Shown here in pieces: positions 1-8,865 of a stretch of DNA of 64,000 nucleotides. Origin of the DNA: Thermaerobacter marianensis DSM 12885 (GTDB lineage Bacteria > Bacillota > Sulfobacillia > Thermaerobacterales > Thermaerobacteraceae). The position numbers were made by a program, and so were the translations under genes. The stretch covers positions 1,426,001 through 1,490,000 of the forward strand of contig NC_014831.1 in assembly GCF_000184705.1 (NCBI RefSeq), in the 5' to 3' direction. The notes under the pieces were generated by a model. The model searched no databases. It was given only the letters and a program-made list of their open reading frames with translations, and had not been told where the DNA came from. Within the stretch, counting starts at the first letter, position 1. Each line of letters starts with the position of its first letter.

Positions 1-1589
1 GTGGTGTGGGGCGCCTGGCGCACCACGTCGGGTTCCTCCTCGGCCTCCCGGGCGATGCGCCGCATCACCGCCACGAAGCGGTCCAGGGTCTCCTTGCTCT
101 CGGTCTCCGTCGGCTCGATCATCAGTGCCTCCTCGACGATCAGCGGGAAGTAGATGGTCGGCGGGTGGATGCCGAAGTCCAGCAGCCGCTTCGCCACGTC
201 GAGGGCGCGGATTCCCGTGCGCTCCCGGAGGTTGGACGCCGAGAGGACGAACTCGTGCATGCAGGTGCGGTCATAGGGCAGCCGGTAGAGGCCGGCCAGC
301 TGCCGCATGACGTAGTTGGCGTTGAGCACCGCATCCTCGCTGACCCGGCGCAGTCCCTCGGCCCCCAGGGCGCGGATGTAGGCGTACGCCCGCACCAGGA
401 CGGCGAAGTTGCCGTAGAAGGAGCGCATCCGCCCGATGGCCTGGGGCCGGTCGTGGTCCAGGTAGAACCGGCCCGTGGCCGGGTCCCGCTCCACCAGGGG
501 GGCGGGCAGGAAGGGGACCAGCTCCTCCTTCACCCCCACGGGCCCGGCACCGGGCCCGCCGCCCCCGTGGGGCGTGGAGAAGGTCTTGTGCAGGTTGAAG
601 TGGACCACGTCGAAGCCCATGTCGCCCGGCCGGGAGATGCCCAGGATGGCGTTGGCGTTGGCGCCGTCGTAGTAAAGGAGCCCGCCCGCTGCGTGGACCA
701 TCTCGGCGATGCGGTGGATGTTCTCGTCGAACAGCCCCAGGGTGTTGGGGTTGGTCAGCATGAGGGCAGCCACGTCCTCGTCCAGCACCGCTTCGAGGGC
801 CTTGAGGTCCACGCCGCCGCGGGCGTCGGACGGCACCTCCACCACCTTGTACCCCGCCATGGCGGCCGTGGCCGGGTTCGTCCCGTGGGCCGAGTCGGGC
901 ACGATGACCTTGTACCGGTGCCCCTGGCCCCGGGAGCGGTGGTAGGCGCGGATCAAGAGGATCCCCGTCAGCTCGCCGTGGGCGCCGGCCGCCGGCTGCA
1001 GGGTGGCGCGGGCCATGCCGCCGATCTCGCACAGGGCCCGCTCCAGGTCGTACATGAGGCGCAGGGCGCCCTGGGCCAGCTCGTCGGGCACGTAGGGGTG
1101 CAGGTCGGCAAAGCCCGGCAGCGCCGCCACCCGCTCGTTGACCTTGGGGTTGTACTTCATGGTGCACGAGCCCAGCGGGTAGAAGCCCGTGTCCACGGCA
1201 TGGTTCATCTGGCTGAGGCGCGTGTAGTGGCGAACCAGGTCGACCTCCGCCACCTCGGGCAGGGCCGGCGGGTCGCGGCGCAGCAGCTCCGCCGGCACCC
1301 GCTCCTCCACCGGACGAACCGGCACGTCGGGCGCGGGCCAGCGCACGCCACCGCGGCCCGGGCGGCTATAGGCGAAGATCAGGGGCTCGGGCTCGGCGCC
1401 CACAGGGGCGGGCTCGTCCCTCCGGCCGGGCGCGGCTGCCGAACCGGCACCCGCATCCAGGCTCGCCACCGGCCCCTCGCCCTTGGTCTGGGGCGCAGCG
1501 GGCACGCCCTCGGCGGCCCGGGCGCCCACAGGCACGCCGGCCGGCGCCTGGCCGTCGCCCGGCCGGCCGCCTTCGCGGTCGACGCTCAT
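1..1589 (-). CDS. gcvPB: Glycine dehydrogenase (decarboxylating) subunit 2, C-terminus cut by window edge
   Basis: PLP-dependent P-protein beta subunit of the cytosolic glycine cleavage system; with GcvPA it decarboxylates glycine and loads the aminomethyl group onto lipoyl-GcvH. About 529 residues are visible and the frame runs off the left edge. The diagnostic stretch [17 protein letters not shown] lies near residues 136-152, and the PLP-lysine motif [16 protein letters not shown] near residue 333. The ATG overlaps the gcvPA stop as ATGA and follows a GGGGGTGA ribosome site, which supports this start. It gives an unusual N-terminal extension of about 90 Gly/Ala/Pro-rich residues before family similarity begins; a later GTG start cannot be excluded. 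Last visible gene of the gcvT-H-PA-PB operon. Confidence 0.95.
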   Translation of the reverse strand, partial: MSVDREGGRPGDGQAPAGVPVGARAAEGVPAAPQTKGEGPVASLDAGAGSAAAPGRRDEPAPVGAEPEPLIFAYSRPGRGGVRWPAPDVPVRPVEERVPAELLRRDPPALPEVAEVDLVRHYTRLSQMNHAVDTGFYPLGSCTMKYNPKVNERVAALPGFADLHPYVPDELAQGALRLMYDLERALCEIGGMARATLQPAAGAHGELTGILLIRAYHRSRGQGHRYKVIVPDSAHGTNPATAAMAGYKVVEVPSDARGGVDLKALEAVLDEDVAALMLTNPNTLGLFDENIHRIAEMVHAAGGLLYYDGANANAILGISRPGDMGFDVVHFNLHKTFSTPHGGGGPGAGPVGVKEELVPFLPAPLVERDPATGRFYLDHDRPQAIGRMRSFYGNFAVLVRAYAYIRALGAEGLRRVSEDAVLNANYVMRQLAGLYRLPYDRTCMHEFVLSASNLRERTGIRALDVAKRLLDFGIHPPTIYFPLIVEEALMIEPTETESKETLDRFVAVMRRIAREAEEEPDVVRQAPHT

Positions 1590-2938
1590 GCCGTCACCCC
1601 CCACGCCGCCACCAGGCCGTCCATCTGCTCCCGCGTCCGCCGCTCCGTCACCGCCACCAGCAGCTGCCCCCGGCGCTCGCGCTCCCAGCGGCCCAGGTCG
1701 GGCCCCACCAGATAGCCGGCCTCCAGGGCCGCTGCGGCGGGGTCGAAGCCGGGCCGGTCGCAGGCCACCACGAACTCCTTGAAGAAGGACGCCCGGAAGA
1801 CCCGCCGGAAGCCGGGCAGCGCCTCGATCCGTTCCGCCAGGTAGTGGGCCTTGTGCAGGCAGAGCTCGCCCAGCTGCCGCAGGCCGCGGGGCCCCAGGGC
1901 CGCCAGGTGGATCGTGGCCGCGAGGGCCATCAGGCTATGGTTCGTGCAGATGTTGGACGTGGCCCGGTCGCGCCGGATGTGCTGCTCCCGGGTCTGGAGG
2001 GTCAGCACGTAGCCCTCCCGGCCCTGGCGGTCCACCGTGCGGCCCACGATGCGGCCCGGCAGCCGGCGCACGTGTTCGGCGCGGCAGGCGAAGAAGCCGA
2101 AGTGGGGCCCGCCGAAGGCCATGGGCAGGCCCAGGGACTGGCCGTCGCCCACCACGATGTCGGCCCCGTAGCGGCCCGGTGCCTCCAACAGCCCCAGGCT
2201 GACGGGGTCGGCGCTGACCACCACCATGGCGCCCGCGGCCTTGGCCCGCCGCGCGATCTCCGGCGCCGGCTCCAGGCAGCCGTAGAAGTTGGGCTGCTGG
2301 ATCAGCACGCAGGCCACGTCCCCTGCCGCCAGCACCTCGTCCAGCGCCTTGAGGTCGGTGGTGCCCTCTTCCGGGTCGACGGGCACCACGGTGACGGGCA
2401 GCCCCTGGCCGCCTGCGTAGGTCTGGAGCACCTGGCTCGCCTCGGGGTGGACGCCGCCCAGGACCACGATCCGCTCCCGCCGGGCCACGTTCACCGCCAT
2501 GAAGGCCGCCTCGGCCAGGGCCGTGGCCCCGTCGTACATGGACGCGTTGGCCACGTCGAGGCCGGCCAGCTCGGCGATCATGGTCTGGAACTCGAAGATG
2601 GCCCGCAGCGTCCCCTGGCTGACCTCCGGCTGGTAGGGCGTGTAGGCTGTGGCGAACTCGCCCCGGCCGGCCAGGTAGGGGACCACCGAGGGGATGAAGT
2701 GGTCGTACACCCCGCCGCCCAGGAAGCAGACCTTCCGTGCCCCGGCGTTGGCCGCCGCCAGTTCCTCCAGATGCGCCACCAGCTCGGGTTCCGTCAGGGC
2801 CGGCGGCAGGTCAAGGGCCCGCCCCAGCCGCAGGGCGGGAGGGATGTCCTCAAACAGCTCGTCCACGGACCCGAGCCCCAGGGCGGCCAGCATGGCCTCC
2901 CGGTCGCTGCCGGTGTGGGGTATGTAGTCGATTGCCAT
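1586..2938 (-). CDS. gcvPA: Glycine dehydrogenase (decarboxylating) subunit 1
   Basis: Alpha subunit of the two-chain P-protein, typical of Firmicutes and archaea; it pairs with GcvPB in glycine decarboxylation. The 450-residue length is normal. Recognisable stretches include the N-terminal [19 protein letters not shown] and the [19 protein letters not shown] region near residue 270, both characteristic of this subunit. It starts at ATG, 17 bp after the gcvH stop, and its stop overlaps the gcvPB start. This subunit lacks the PLP lysine, as expected for the family. Confidence 0.96.
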   Translation of the reverse strand: MAIDYIPHTGSDREAMLAALGLGSVDELFEDIPPALRLGRALDLPPALTEPELVAHLEELAAANAGARKVCFLGGGVYDHFIPSVVPYLAGRGEFATAYTPYQPEVSQGTLRAIFEFQTMIAELAGLDVANASMYDGATALAEAAFMAVNVARRERIVVLGGVHPEASQVLQTYAGGQGLPVTVVPVDPEEGTTDLKALDEVLAAGDVACVLIQQPNFYGCLEPAPEIARRAKAAGAMVVVSADPVSLGLLEAPGRYGADIVVGDGQSLGLPMAFGGPHFGFFACRAEHVRRLPGRIVGRTVDRQGREGYVLTLQTREQHIRRDRATSNICTNHSLMALAATIHLAALGPRGLRQLGELCLHKAHYLAERIEALPGFRRVFRASFFKEFVVACDRPGFDPAAAALEAGYLVGPDLGRWERERRGQLLVAVTERRTREQMDGLVAAWGVTA

Positions 2939-2955
2939 CGTCGCCGTCCCTGCCT

Positions 2956-3339
2956 TCAGCTGGTGCGCTGCCGGTAGGCGGCCGCATCCAACAGGCCGGC
3001 CAGCTCATCCCGGTTCAGGATCTGGATGCGGACCAGCCAGCCCTCGCCGTAGGGGTCCTGGTTCACCAGCTCCGGGCGGTCGGCCAGGGCCCCGTTCACC
3101 GCCACCACCCGGGCCGAGACGGGCATGTACACGTCGGAGACGGTCTTGACCGACTCCACCACGCCGAAGGCCTCGCCCGCCCGGTACTGGGCACCCACCT
3201 CGGGCAGCTCGACGAAGACCACGTCCCCCAGCTGGTCCTGGGCGTAGGCGGTGATCCCCACCACGCCCTCGTCGCCCTCGACCCGCAGCCACTCGTGCTC
3301 CTCGGTATAGTACAGCCCGTCGGGCACCTCGTGGGCCAC
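2956..3339 (-). CDS. gcvH: Glycine cleavage system H protein
   Basis: Lipoyl carrier that shuttles the aminomethyl intermediate between the P-protein and GcvT, and dihydrolipoyl groups to lipoamide dehydrogenase. At 127 residues it is the usual size. The lipoylated lysine sits in ESVKTVSDVYMPVSG-type context (here ESVKTVSDVYMPVS, around residue 64). The opening TEEHEWLRVEGD is the standard H-protein start. Only 4 bp separate it from gcvT upstream, so the two are cotranscribed. Nothing unusual in the sequence. Confidence 0.97.
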   Translation of the reverse strand: MAHEVPDGLYYTEEHEWLRVEGDEGVVGITAYAQDQLGDVVFVELPEVGAQYRAGEAFGVVESVKTVSDVYMPVSARVVAVNGALADRPELVNQDPYGEGWLVRIQILNRDELAGLLDAAAYRQRTS

Positions 3340-3343
3340 GTCC

Positions 3344-4462
3344 TCAACCTCCCCGCCGCCGGCGATAGAAGGGGGTCTCCACCACCTGGGCCGCCACGGC
3401 CCTGCCCCGGATCTCCACGGCCAGCCGCTGCCCCACCGCCGCCACGGCAGGCGGCACGTAGGCCAGGGCGATGCTGGCCTGGAGGGTCGGGGCCACCGTG
3501 CCGCTGGTCACGCGGCCCACGGGTTCGCCGCGCTCGTCCAGCACCCGGTACCCCGTGCGGGCCACCCCGGGCTCCAGCAGCCGCAGGCCCACCAGCTTCT
3601 TCCGCAGGCCCTGCTGGCGCTGCCGGAGCAGGGCGTCACGGCCCAGGAACGGCCCCTTGTCCCATTTGACGACAAAGTCCAGCCCCGCCTCAAGCGGCGT
3701 CGTTTCCAGGTCCAGCTCTTGGCCGTACAGGGGCAGGCACGCCTCCAGCCGCAGGGTGTCCCGGGCACCCAGGCCCGCCGGCACCAGCCCTTCGGGCTCG
3801 CCGGCGGCCAGGATCCCTCGCCAGATGGCGGGCGCGCCGTCCCAGCTGACGAACAGCTCGAAGCCGTCCTCGCCGGTGTAGCCCGTCCGCGAGATCATGC
3901 CTTCCCAGCCGCCGACGAAGTGGAACGGGCGCAGCGCCTCCAGATCGACGTCGTCGGTCACCAGGGACAGGATCGCCTGGGCCCGGGGACCCTGCAGGGC
4001 CAGCAGCGCCGTCTCCAGGCTCCGGTCCACGACGGTGACCTGCGGCCCGCCGGCGTGCTCCCGCACCCACTCCAGGTCGCGGGCGGTGTTGGCGGCATTG
4101 ACCACCAGCATGTAGCGCTGATCGTCCAGCTGGTAGACCAGCAGGTCGTCGACCACGCCGCCTTCGGGGGTACACATCACCGTGTAGAGGGCGCGGCCCG
4201 GGACCAGGCGCTCCACGTCGTTGGTGACCAGGCGCTGCAGCGCCTGCCGGGCACCGGGGCCCGACACCTCGATCTCGCCCATGTGGCTGACGTCGAAGAG
4301 ACCGGCGGCCTGGCGCACCGCCCGGTGCTCCTCGACGATGCCGGTGTACTGCAGGGGCATCTCCCAGCCGGCGAAGGGGACCATGCGCGCCCCCAGCGCC
4401 TTGTGCTCCTCGTAGAGCGGGGTGCGGCGCAGGCTCTCCCCTTGAGTGGTCTCCCCGGTCAA
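3344..4462 (-). CDS. gcvT: Glycine cleavage system T protein (aminomethyltransferase)
   Basis: Transfers the methylene group from aminomethyl-lipoyl-GcvH to tetrahydrofolate, releasing ammonia. The 372-residue protein carries the folate-binding GcvT domain (FAGWEMPLQYTGIVEEHRAV near residue 30, DVSHMGEIEVSGP near 58, NAANTARDLEWV near 125 with the catalytic Asp) and a C-terminal barrel ending in a typical FYRR region. Translation starts at TTG, seven bases after a strong AAGGAGG. First gene of the gcvT-H-PA-PB operon; a 25-bp tandem repeat lies just upstream of its ribosome site. Confidence 0.96.
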   Translation of the reverse strand: MTGETTQGESLRRTPLYEEHKALGARMVPFAGWEMPLQYTGIVEEHRAVRQAAGLFDVSHMGEIEVSGPGARQALQRLVTNDVERLVPGRALYTVMCTPEGGVVDDLLVYQLDDQRYMLVVNAANTARDLEWVREHAGGPQVTVVDRSLETALLALQGPRAQAILSLVTDDVDLEALRPFHFVGGWEGMISRTGYTGEDGFELFVSWDGAPAIWRGILAAGEPEGLVPAGLGARDTLRLEACLPLYGQELDLETTPLEAGLDFVVKWDKGPFLGRDALLRQRQQGLRKKLVGLRLLEPGVARTGYRVLDERGEPVGRVTSGTVAPTLQASIALAYVPPAVAAVGQRLAVEIRGRAVAAQVVETPFYRRRRGG

Positions 4463-4476
4463 CGGCCTTCCTCCTT

Positions 4477-4526
4477 CCGCGGCACCCGTTGGGCGTTCGA
4501 CCCGCGGGACCCGTTTGGCATTCGAC
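4477..4526. repeat. Two tandem 25-bp direct repeats upstream of gcvT
   Basis: Two head-to-tail copies occupy 4477-4501 and 4502-4526. Both begin CCGCGG and end TTCGAC, and they differ at three positions. They lie about 15 bp upstream of the gcvT start codon, just outside the AAGGAGG, in the 183-bp gap before the Nudix gene. The position suggests an operator or leader element of the glycine cleavage operon; that role is inferred. I see no glycine-riboswitch core in the gap. Confidence 0.8.
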
Positions 4527-4645
4527 AGGGAGGGCCGCCCTTCCCTCCCGCCGGCGGCCGGATCGGCAGCATGGGCCGGACCGCCGGAGCGCCTGCGCCC
4601 GCCCGCAGGCTCCGGGCGCCCGCCCCCGGCGCCCGTCCGGTCCCC

Positions 4646-5134
4646 CTAGCTGCCGCGCCCGGCCCGTTCCACCGCCTTGAACAGGATCTCGCGGTCCCCC
4701 GGGGCGAACGCCTCTTCGGGGGCCGCAGCCAGGTCGACCCACCGGATCTCCGTCACCTCGGAGCGCTGGGGCGTGAAGGTGGCACCCGCCGGCACCCGGA
4801 CCAGAAAGTAGAAACGCAGGGAATGGAACGGGTGGTCGAAGAAGGCGAAGAAGTTCTCCGTGAAGTGGAACAGCTCCAGCGGCTCGGGTTCCACCCCGGT
4901 CTCCTCGCGGAACTCGCGGCGGAGAGCCTGTTCCAGGGACTCCCACGGTTCCACCGCCCCGCCCGGGATGTCCAGCCGGCCGGTGAAGGCCGACCGGCCC
5001 AGAAGAACCCGCCCTCCTTCCACCGCGACCCCGTAGACGGCGGGGCGGAAGCGCACCTGGTGGGCGGGATAGCGACGGCGCTGGCCGTGCAGGGTGATGC
5101 ACTCCACTTCCGCGGGCGGTACCGGTCCTGCCAT
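4646..5134 (-). CDS. Nudix hydrolase
   Basis: Hydrolase of nucleoside diphosphates linked to another moiety; the substrate is not predictable. The Nudix box GX5EX7REUXEEXGU is intact as GGAVEPWESLEQALRREFRE followed by ETG, roughly residues 62-84 of 162. The chosen ATG follows AAAGGAGG with seven-base spacing; an in-frame ATG 11 codons upstream lacks such a site. It is read toward gcvT on the same strand and divergently from the YpiB-like gene at 5189. The rest of the fold (VYGVAVEGGRVLLGR, LDIPGG) is typical of ADP-ribose or 8-oxo-type Nudix proteins. Confidence 0.9.
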   Translation of the reverse strand: MAGPVPPAEVECITLHGQRRRYPAHQVRFRPAVYGVAVEGGRVLLGRSAFTGRLDIPGGAVEPWESLEQALRREFREETGVEPEPLELFHFTENFFAFFDHPFHSLRFYFLVRVPAGATFTPQRSEVTEIRWVDLAAAPEEAFAPGDREILFKAVERAGRGS

Positions 5135-5188
5135 GGCCGGTCCTCCTTTCACCCTCTGGGTGTACACTTATGGCAGGAGGCGAGGGAG

Positions 5189-5758
5189 ATGGAGCGGCAA
5201 CGGGAAAAGATGGTCGCCCTGATGCATATCTCGCGCATGTTGCCCCAGCACCCCGGCCTCTTCATGTTGCTGGGCTTCCTGGCCGCGCGCCTGGACCGCC
5301 TCCACTTCGTCGCGACGCCGGACGACGCCGATCCCGCGGGGGCCCGCATCCTGCTGGCCACGCCCCACGCCCGGATCTGGACGGGGCGCTGGTTCCGCTC
5401 GTGGGTCGGCTCGGCCGAGGTCCCCGATCCCGTGATCCTGATCTCCGTCCTGGCGGAACGGGATACGGACATCTACCTCGCCCTGGACATCGGACCGCGA
5501 CCGGCCTGGCTGGAGGCCGTGCTGGCGCCCGCCGAACCGGCATCGCCGCCGGATCCCCGGGAGCGCCTGGATGAGCTGCGGGCTCGGGTCGACCAGGCCC
5601 TGGACATCTACAACGAGTGCCGCCGGCAGCTGGAACAGGGCGATCCCCAGCGCCGCCAGGAGCTGGAGTTCTTCCTGGACCTGGCCCGGCGGGAGGTGGA
5701 AGAACTGGGCCGCGAGCTGCAGCGGCTGAAGGAGTCGCTGCCGGCCCAGGAGGGCTAG
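5189..5758 (+). CDS. YpiB/UPF0302-like protein (tentative)
   Basis: A 189-residue soluble protein starting at ATG eight bases after AGGAGG. The N-terminal half (LMHISRMLPQHPGLFMLLGF, then DRLHFVATPDDADP) resembles the UPF0302 domain of B. subtilis YpiB, where an RLHFVE-type strand is typical. The C-terminal third (residues about 130-185) is a charged predicted coiled coil with LDIYNECRRQLEQGD, roughly where YpiB has its IDEAL motif. Biochemical function is unknown. One of only four convincing plus-strand genes in the window; divergent from the Nudix gene. The family assignment rests on short similarities. Confidence 0.7.
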   Translation: MERQREKMVALMHISRMLPQHPGLFMLLGFLAARLDRLHFVATPDDADPAGARILLATPHARIWTGRWFRSWVGSAEVPDPVILISVLAERDTDIYLALDIGPRPAWLEAVLAPAEPASPPDPRERLDELRARVDQALDIYNECRRQLEQGDPQRRQELEFFLDLARREVEELGRELQRLKESLPAQEG

Positions 5759-5976
5759 CCACCGTCCCGGGACGGGGTGGTGCCCGGGGCGGGGTGGCGG
5801 GCCCGCGTACCGGCCCTCGGCGGCCACGGCGGCGGCGCCGTCACCCGCTTCCCGCGGCCCCGGCGGTGGAGCCGCCCTCGTTTTCCACCGGTGCGGCGGC
5901 GGATCCGGTCACCCGGCACGACGGGCCATGGGTGCCCGCCCCTTGGCCCGTCGCCGCGGGCCTGACGCGATGTGGG

Positions 5977-7176
5977 TTAGGCCCGCCTTGCGGCGGCCTC
6001 CCGCCGCAGGGAACCCGCGCGCAATGCCTCGTACAGCTCCAGGATGCGCGCCAGGATGGTGTCGCCGTCGTAACGCCGGGCCGCCTGCTGGGCGGCCCGG
6101 CCCATCTCCCGCCGCAGGCGAGGATCGTCCACCAGGTGCCGGCAAGCGCGGGCCAGATCGTCCGGAGAGGCGGGCACCACCAGACCGGCCCGGCCATCGG
6201 CCAGGATCTCCTCGGACACCTCGCTGGCCACGGCGACCACCGGCAGGCCGGCCGCCATGGCCTCGACCACCACCAGCCCCTGGGTCTCCGTCACCGACGG
6301 GAACACGTAGACGTCCGCCGCGCGGTAGAACGCGGCGATCCGGTCCGGCGGCACCGCCCCGGTGAGGCGGACGCGGCTCGAGAGCCCCCAGGCTGCCACC
6401 GTCCGCTCCAGGGTCGGCCGCAGCGGCCCGTCGCCGACCAGCACCAGGCGCACCGACGGTTCGACCGCCGCCAGCCGGCGGAAGCTTTCCAACAACAGCG
6501 GCAGGTTCTTCTCGCGGCTGAGGCGGCCCGTATAGAGCAGGACGGGGTCGTCCCTCTCCAGACCCAGTTGCAGGCGCACGCGGAGCCGCTCGCCGGGGTC
6601 GCCGCCTGCGAAGCGCCCCACCGCGACGCCGGTGGGGACCACGGCCACCGGCGAGCGAACGCCGAGTTCCTCCACCCGGCGGGCGATGGCACGGGTCGGG
6701 GCGATGACCAGGTCGCAGGCGTTGCAGAACTTGCGCACGTAGGCGTTGAGGGCCGGGACCAGCACCGCCCCCGCGCCTGGCGCGTAGTGGCGCAGGTAGA
6801 CGTCGTAACGGGTGTGGAAGGTGAAGCACACGGGCCTGCCCAGGACGCGGGCCGCCTGCAGGGCCATGCGGCCCATGACGAAGGGCGTGTGGGTGTGCAG
6901 GACGTCCAGGCCCAGGCGCGCCACCGCCTCCCGCACCTGCGCCTGACGCGGCACGGGGATGCGGAACTGCGGGTAGAGGGGCGCGGCCACCGAGGGGAAC
7001 CGGACGACCCGGGCTTCGTCGCTGGCGTCGGGAGCGCCCAGGCCCTCCGGGTACCGCGGCCCGAAGACGTAGACTTCGTGGCCGGCCTGCTCCATGCCCC
7101 GGCGCAAGGTCTGGATGGAGCGCACCACGCCGCTGATGTAGGGCGTGTAGCTGTCGCTGAACATGCCGATGCGCAT
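5977..7176 (-). CDS. GT4-family glycosyltransferase (group 1)
   Basis: Retaining GT-B glycosyltransferase of 399 residues. The N-terminus MRIGMFSDSYTPYISGVVRS matches diacylglycerol glucosyl/mannosyltransferases that build membrane glycolipids. LHTHTPFVMGRMAL near 95 and TFHTRYDVYLRHY near 120 are acceptor-domain motifs. VLLYTGRLSREKNLPLLLES near 220 and FPSVTETQGLVVVEAMAAG near 305, with the E-x7-E nucleotide-sugar motif, mark the donor domain. The start ATG is chosen because the family motif begins there; no strong ribosome site is seen and the open frame extends upstream. Donor sugar and acceptor are not predictable. Monocistronic in appearance. Confidence 0.93.
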   Translation of the reverse strand: MRIGMFSDSYTPYISGVVRSIQTLRRGMEQAGHEVYVFGPRYPEGLGAPDASDEARVVRFPSVAAPLYPQFRIPVPRQAQVREAVARLGLDVLHTHTPFVMGRMALQAARVLGRPVCFTFHTRYDVYLRHYAPGAGAVLVPALNAYVRKFCNACDLVIAPTRAIARRVEELGVRSPVAVVPTGVAVGRFAGGDPGERLRVRLQLGLERDDPVLLYTGRLSREKNLPLLLESFRRLAAVEPSVRLVLVGDGPLRPTLERTVAAWGLSSRVRLTGAVPPDRIAAFYRAADVYVFPSVTETQGLVVVEAMAAGLPVVAVASEVSEEILADGRAGLVVPASPDDLARACRHLVDDPRLRREMGRAAQQAARRYDGDTILARILELYEALRAGSLRREAAARRA

Positions 7177-7587
7177 CGGCCGCCGCCCGACCCCCTCTGC
7201 CTTGCACCGGCCGGCCGCGCCTTCCCGGCTGCACCGGCGCGCGGGGCTCTCCGCAACGGCCGCCGGTCCCGCCGGGCCGGCCGCGGGCTGCGGGACCGGT
7301 GGGACGCCTGCAGAAGCGGCCGTCTGCCCGTACCGCCGGATGGAATCAGAACCAGGATAACACACCGCGCCGGCGGCCGAGGACGCGCCCGCCGGCTGGT
7401 AGCAGCCCGCGGGCGGCATCGACGGACCGCGCAGCGGGCGGCACGGACGCATTGGGGCACGAACGGACTGGGGCACGGGTGGACTGGACGGTCGCCACGC
7501 CAACGTGGGCCCTCGAGTGGGCCCTCAAAGCCGGCGCGGGCATCCCGGTGGTTGTGCGGGATGCCCGCGCGATCCCACAGCTGCCGT

Positions 7588-8007
7588 TCAGGCCGTCGCC
7601 TTTTCGGCCGGCGCCTTCGCCGCCCGCCGCCGGCGCGGCTTGATGGCAACCGTCTCGACGGACATGTAGCACTTGGAGCGCTTGTTCCACTCCATCACGT
7701 AACGACCCTGGTGGAAGCCCTTCTCCGCCAGCAGCGCCAGCAACTTCTTGTTGTGGGTGCGCCCCGTCTTGGGATTGATGTACCACGCATCCTTGTCGTC
7801 GGGGCGCGCCTTGACGACGACCAGCTTGCTTCCGTTGGTGCCGAAGAGGACGTAGACACCGGGCTTCTTGCCATCCTGGGTCGCCAGTTCCTCCCGCAGG
7901 GCTGCGGAAAGGCTTACGGCATTGGGCAAGATGTTCACCGCCAGGGTGCCATTGGAACGCGTATCGCGATCCGCCGACTTTCGAATCCACTCGATGGCCA
8001 CCACCAT
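7588..8007 (-). CDS. Hypothetical protein, AT-richer gene with its own promoter
   Basis: A protein of about 139 residues that I do not recognise. It opens with VAIEWIRKSADRDTRSNG, has a middle section (GVYVLFGTNGSKLVVVKARP near residue 50) that reads like beta strands, then an Arg/Lys-rich C-terminus (KPRRRRAAKAPAEKATA) suggesting nucleic-acid contact. AGGAG lies just upstream of three clustered candidate starts (GTG, ATG, GTG); the ATG is used here. Codon use is noticeably less GC-extreme than its neighbours. A TATAAT promoter lies 40-65 bp upstream. It stands alone between the glycosyltransferase and the gene-poor 8.1-8.9 kb gap, so an acquired gene is possible. Confidence 0.75.
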   Translation of the reverse strand: MVVAIEWIRKSADRDTRSNGTLAVNILPNAVSLSAALREELATQDGKKPGVYVLFGTNGSKLVVVKARPDDKDAWYINPKTGRTHNKKLLALLAEKGFHQGRYVMEWNKRSKCYMSVETVAIKPRRRRAAKAPAEKATA

Positions 8008-8045
8008 CACACTCCTGAGTGACGATTTGGGATTTACCCTGTAAT

Positions 8046-8072
8046 ATTATACGCATCCTGCATCGGCAACAA
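8046..8072 (-). promoter_or_regulatory. Sigma-A-type promoter for the 7588-8007 gene
   Basis: On the minus strand a perfect TATAAT -10 box (8051-8046) is preceded by TTGTTG (8072-8067) with a 15-bp spacer, shorter than the usual 17. It sits in one of the few AT-rich patches of the window, about 40 bp upstream of the ribosome site, leaving no doubt about which gene it would serve. Confidence 0.6.
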
Positions 8073-8109
8073 GGGTATACCTCGATACCACAAATTTTCC
8101 CTTGCGTCT

Positions 8110-8865
8110 TTTGGTAAGGAAGTGCATCCGGGAGGATGACATGCCGGTGATGGCGGGCGGTCCATGAACGAGCTGCAAAACCGCGGTGGCCGCATCCTCC
8201 GCTTTCACCATCTTGGTTGTCGTTCCCTGGGCGAGCAAAAAGAAAGGCGGCGCCGGCCGCACAGGGCCAGGATCCCTGTGGCCGGACGATCCCACCGGTT
8301 CCACCCTGGGCCGGCTGGACGGGTGGCAATCGACGGTCCGGCGGTCGGGCCTGCTCCTCCGGAACCGGCGGTACCGTCTTCGGGATGAACCCCTGGTCCA
8401 GGGCGGGCAAATTGAAAGAAGGCAGTTGCAAGAAAATGAAGGATTCTTGGCGGGGCATTTTCCACGACGGAACGCCAGCAAGAAGAAGGTCCCCAAACCG
8501 AAATGGCGGTCACCACGTGGGGACAAGGAAGACCCGATCACCGCAACACCAAGAATCGACAAACCGGGGACACGAACACCCGCCGGTGGGAGAGGACGTG
8601 CTCCGCGGGCATCGTTGGCCGGACACCATCGATGGTGCCCAACGGTTTACAGTACGTCGCGTGATTTCGTCGGTGAAGCGAACGGTCCAAGGTTCACAAA
8701 CACCTTCAAAATCCCGATGCCGATGACGAAAAACGTCGCGACCGGGGACGGTCCGCCGCGGGCCGGATACCCCCACTCCGGCCCGCGACCGCAGGCCTGC
8801 AAACCCTCCGAAAAGTGATGCCAACGGACCGGCACCCGCCCCCGGCGGAGGGTGCGGCCGGCGGG
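8110..8865. other. Gene-poor, lower-GC intergenic region
   Basis: About 750 bp between the 7588-8007 gene and the pilus locus. Base composition is visibly less GC-rich than the flanks. Open frames exist on both strands (for example a plus-strand frame 8186-8818 and a minus-strand one 8647-8835 with a short hydrophobic stretch), but none has a ribosome site, codon bias or recognisable similarity. A stem-loop with arms GGCCGCACAGGG-type and CCCTGTGGCC lies near 8258-8284. It may be an eroded gene remnant or an untranslated RNA region; I cannot decide between these. Confidence 0.4.

Noticed and set aside
6-1715. Long plus-strand open frame opposite gcvPB, and many like it (for example 1844-2977, 16-kb region, 59028-61922)
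   Set aside because: These are antisense frames of strongly supported genes, kept open by high GC. They have no ribosome sites and read as His/Gly/Arg/Val-rich sequence without domains.
4463-4645. A glycine riboswitch upstream of gcvT
   Set aside because: I searched for the conserved glycine-aptamer core and saw none; the gap holds the tandem repeats instead.
8160-8230. A cyclic di-GMP type riboswitch in the gap before the pilus locus
   Set aside because: A GCAAAACC-like word exists on the plus strand, but the companion conserved segments are missing on both strands.
8186-8818. A plus-strand 210-codon frame as a gene
   Set aside because: No ribosome site, no hydrophobic or domain pattern and no codon bias; it begins in the antisense of another equally weak frame.
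8647-8835. A 62-codon minus-strand frame with a short hydrophobic segment as a third pilin-like gene
   Set aside because: It lacks a prepilin cleavage motif and a ribosome site, and its start codon context is poor.
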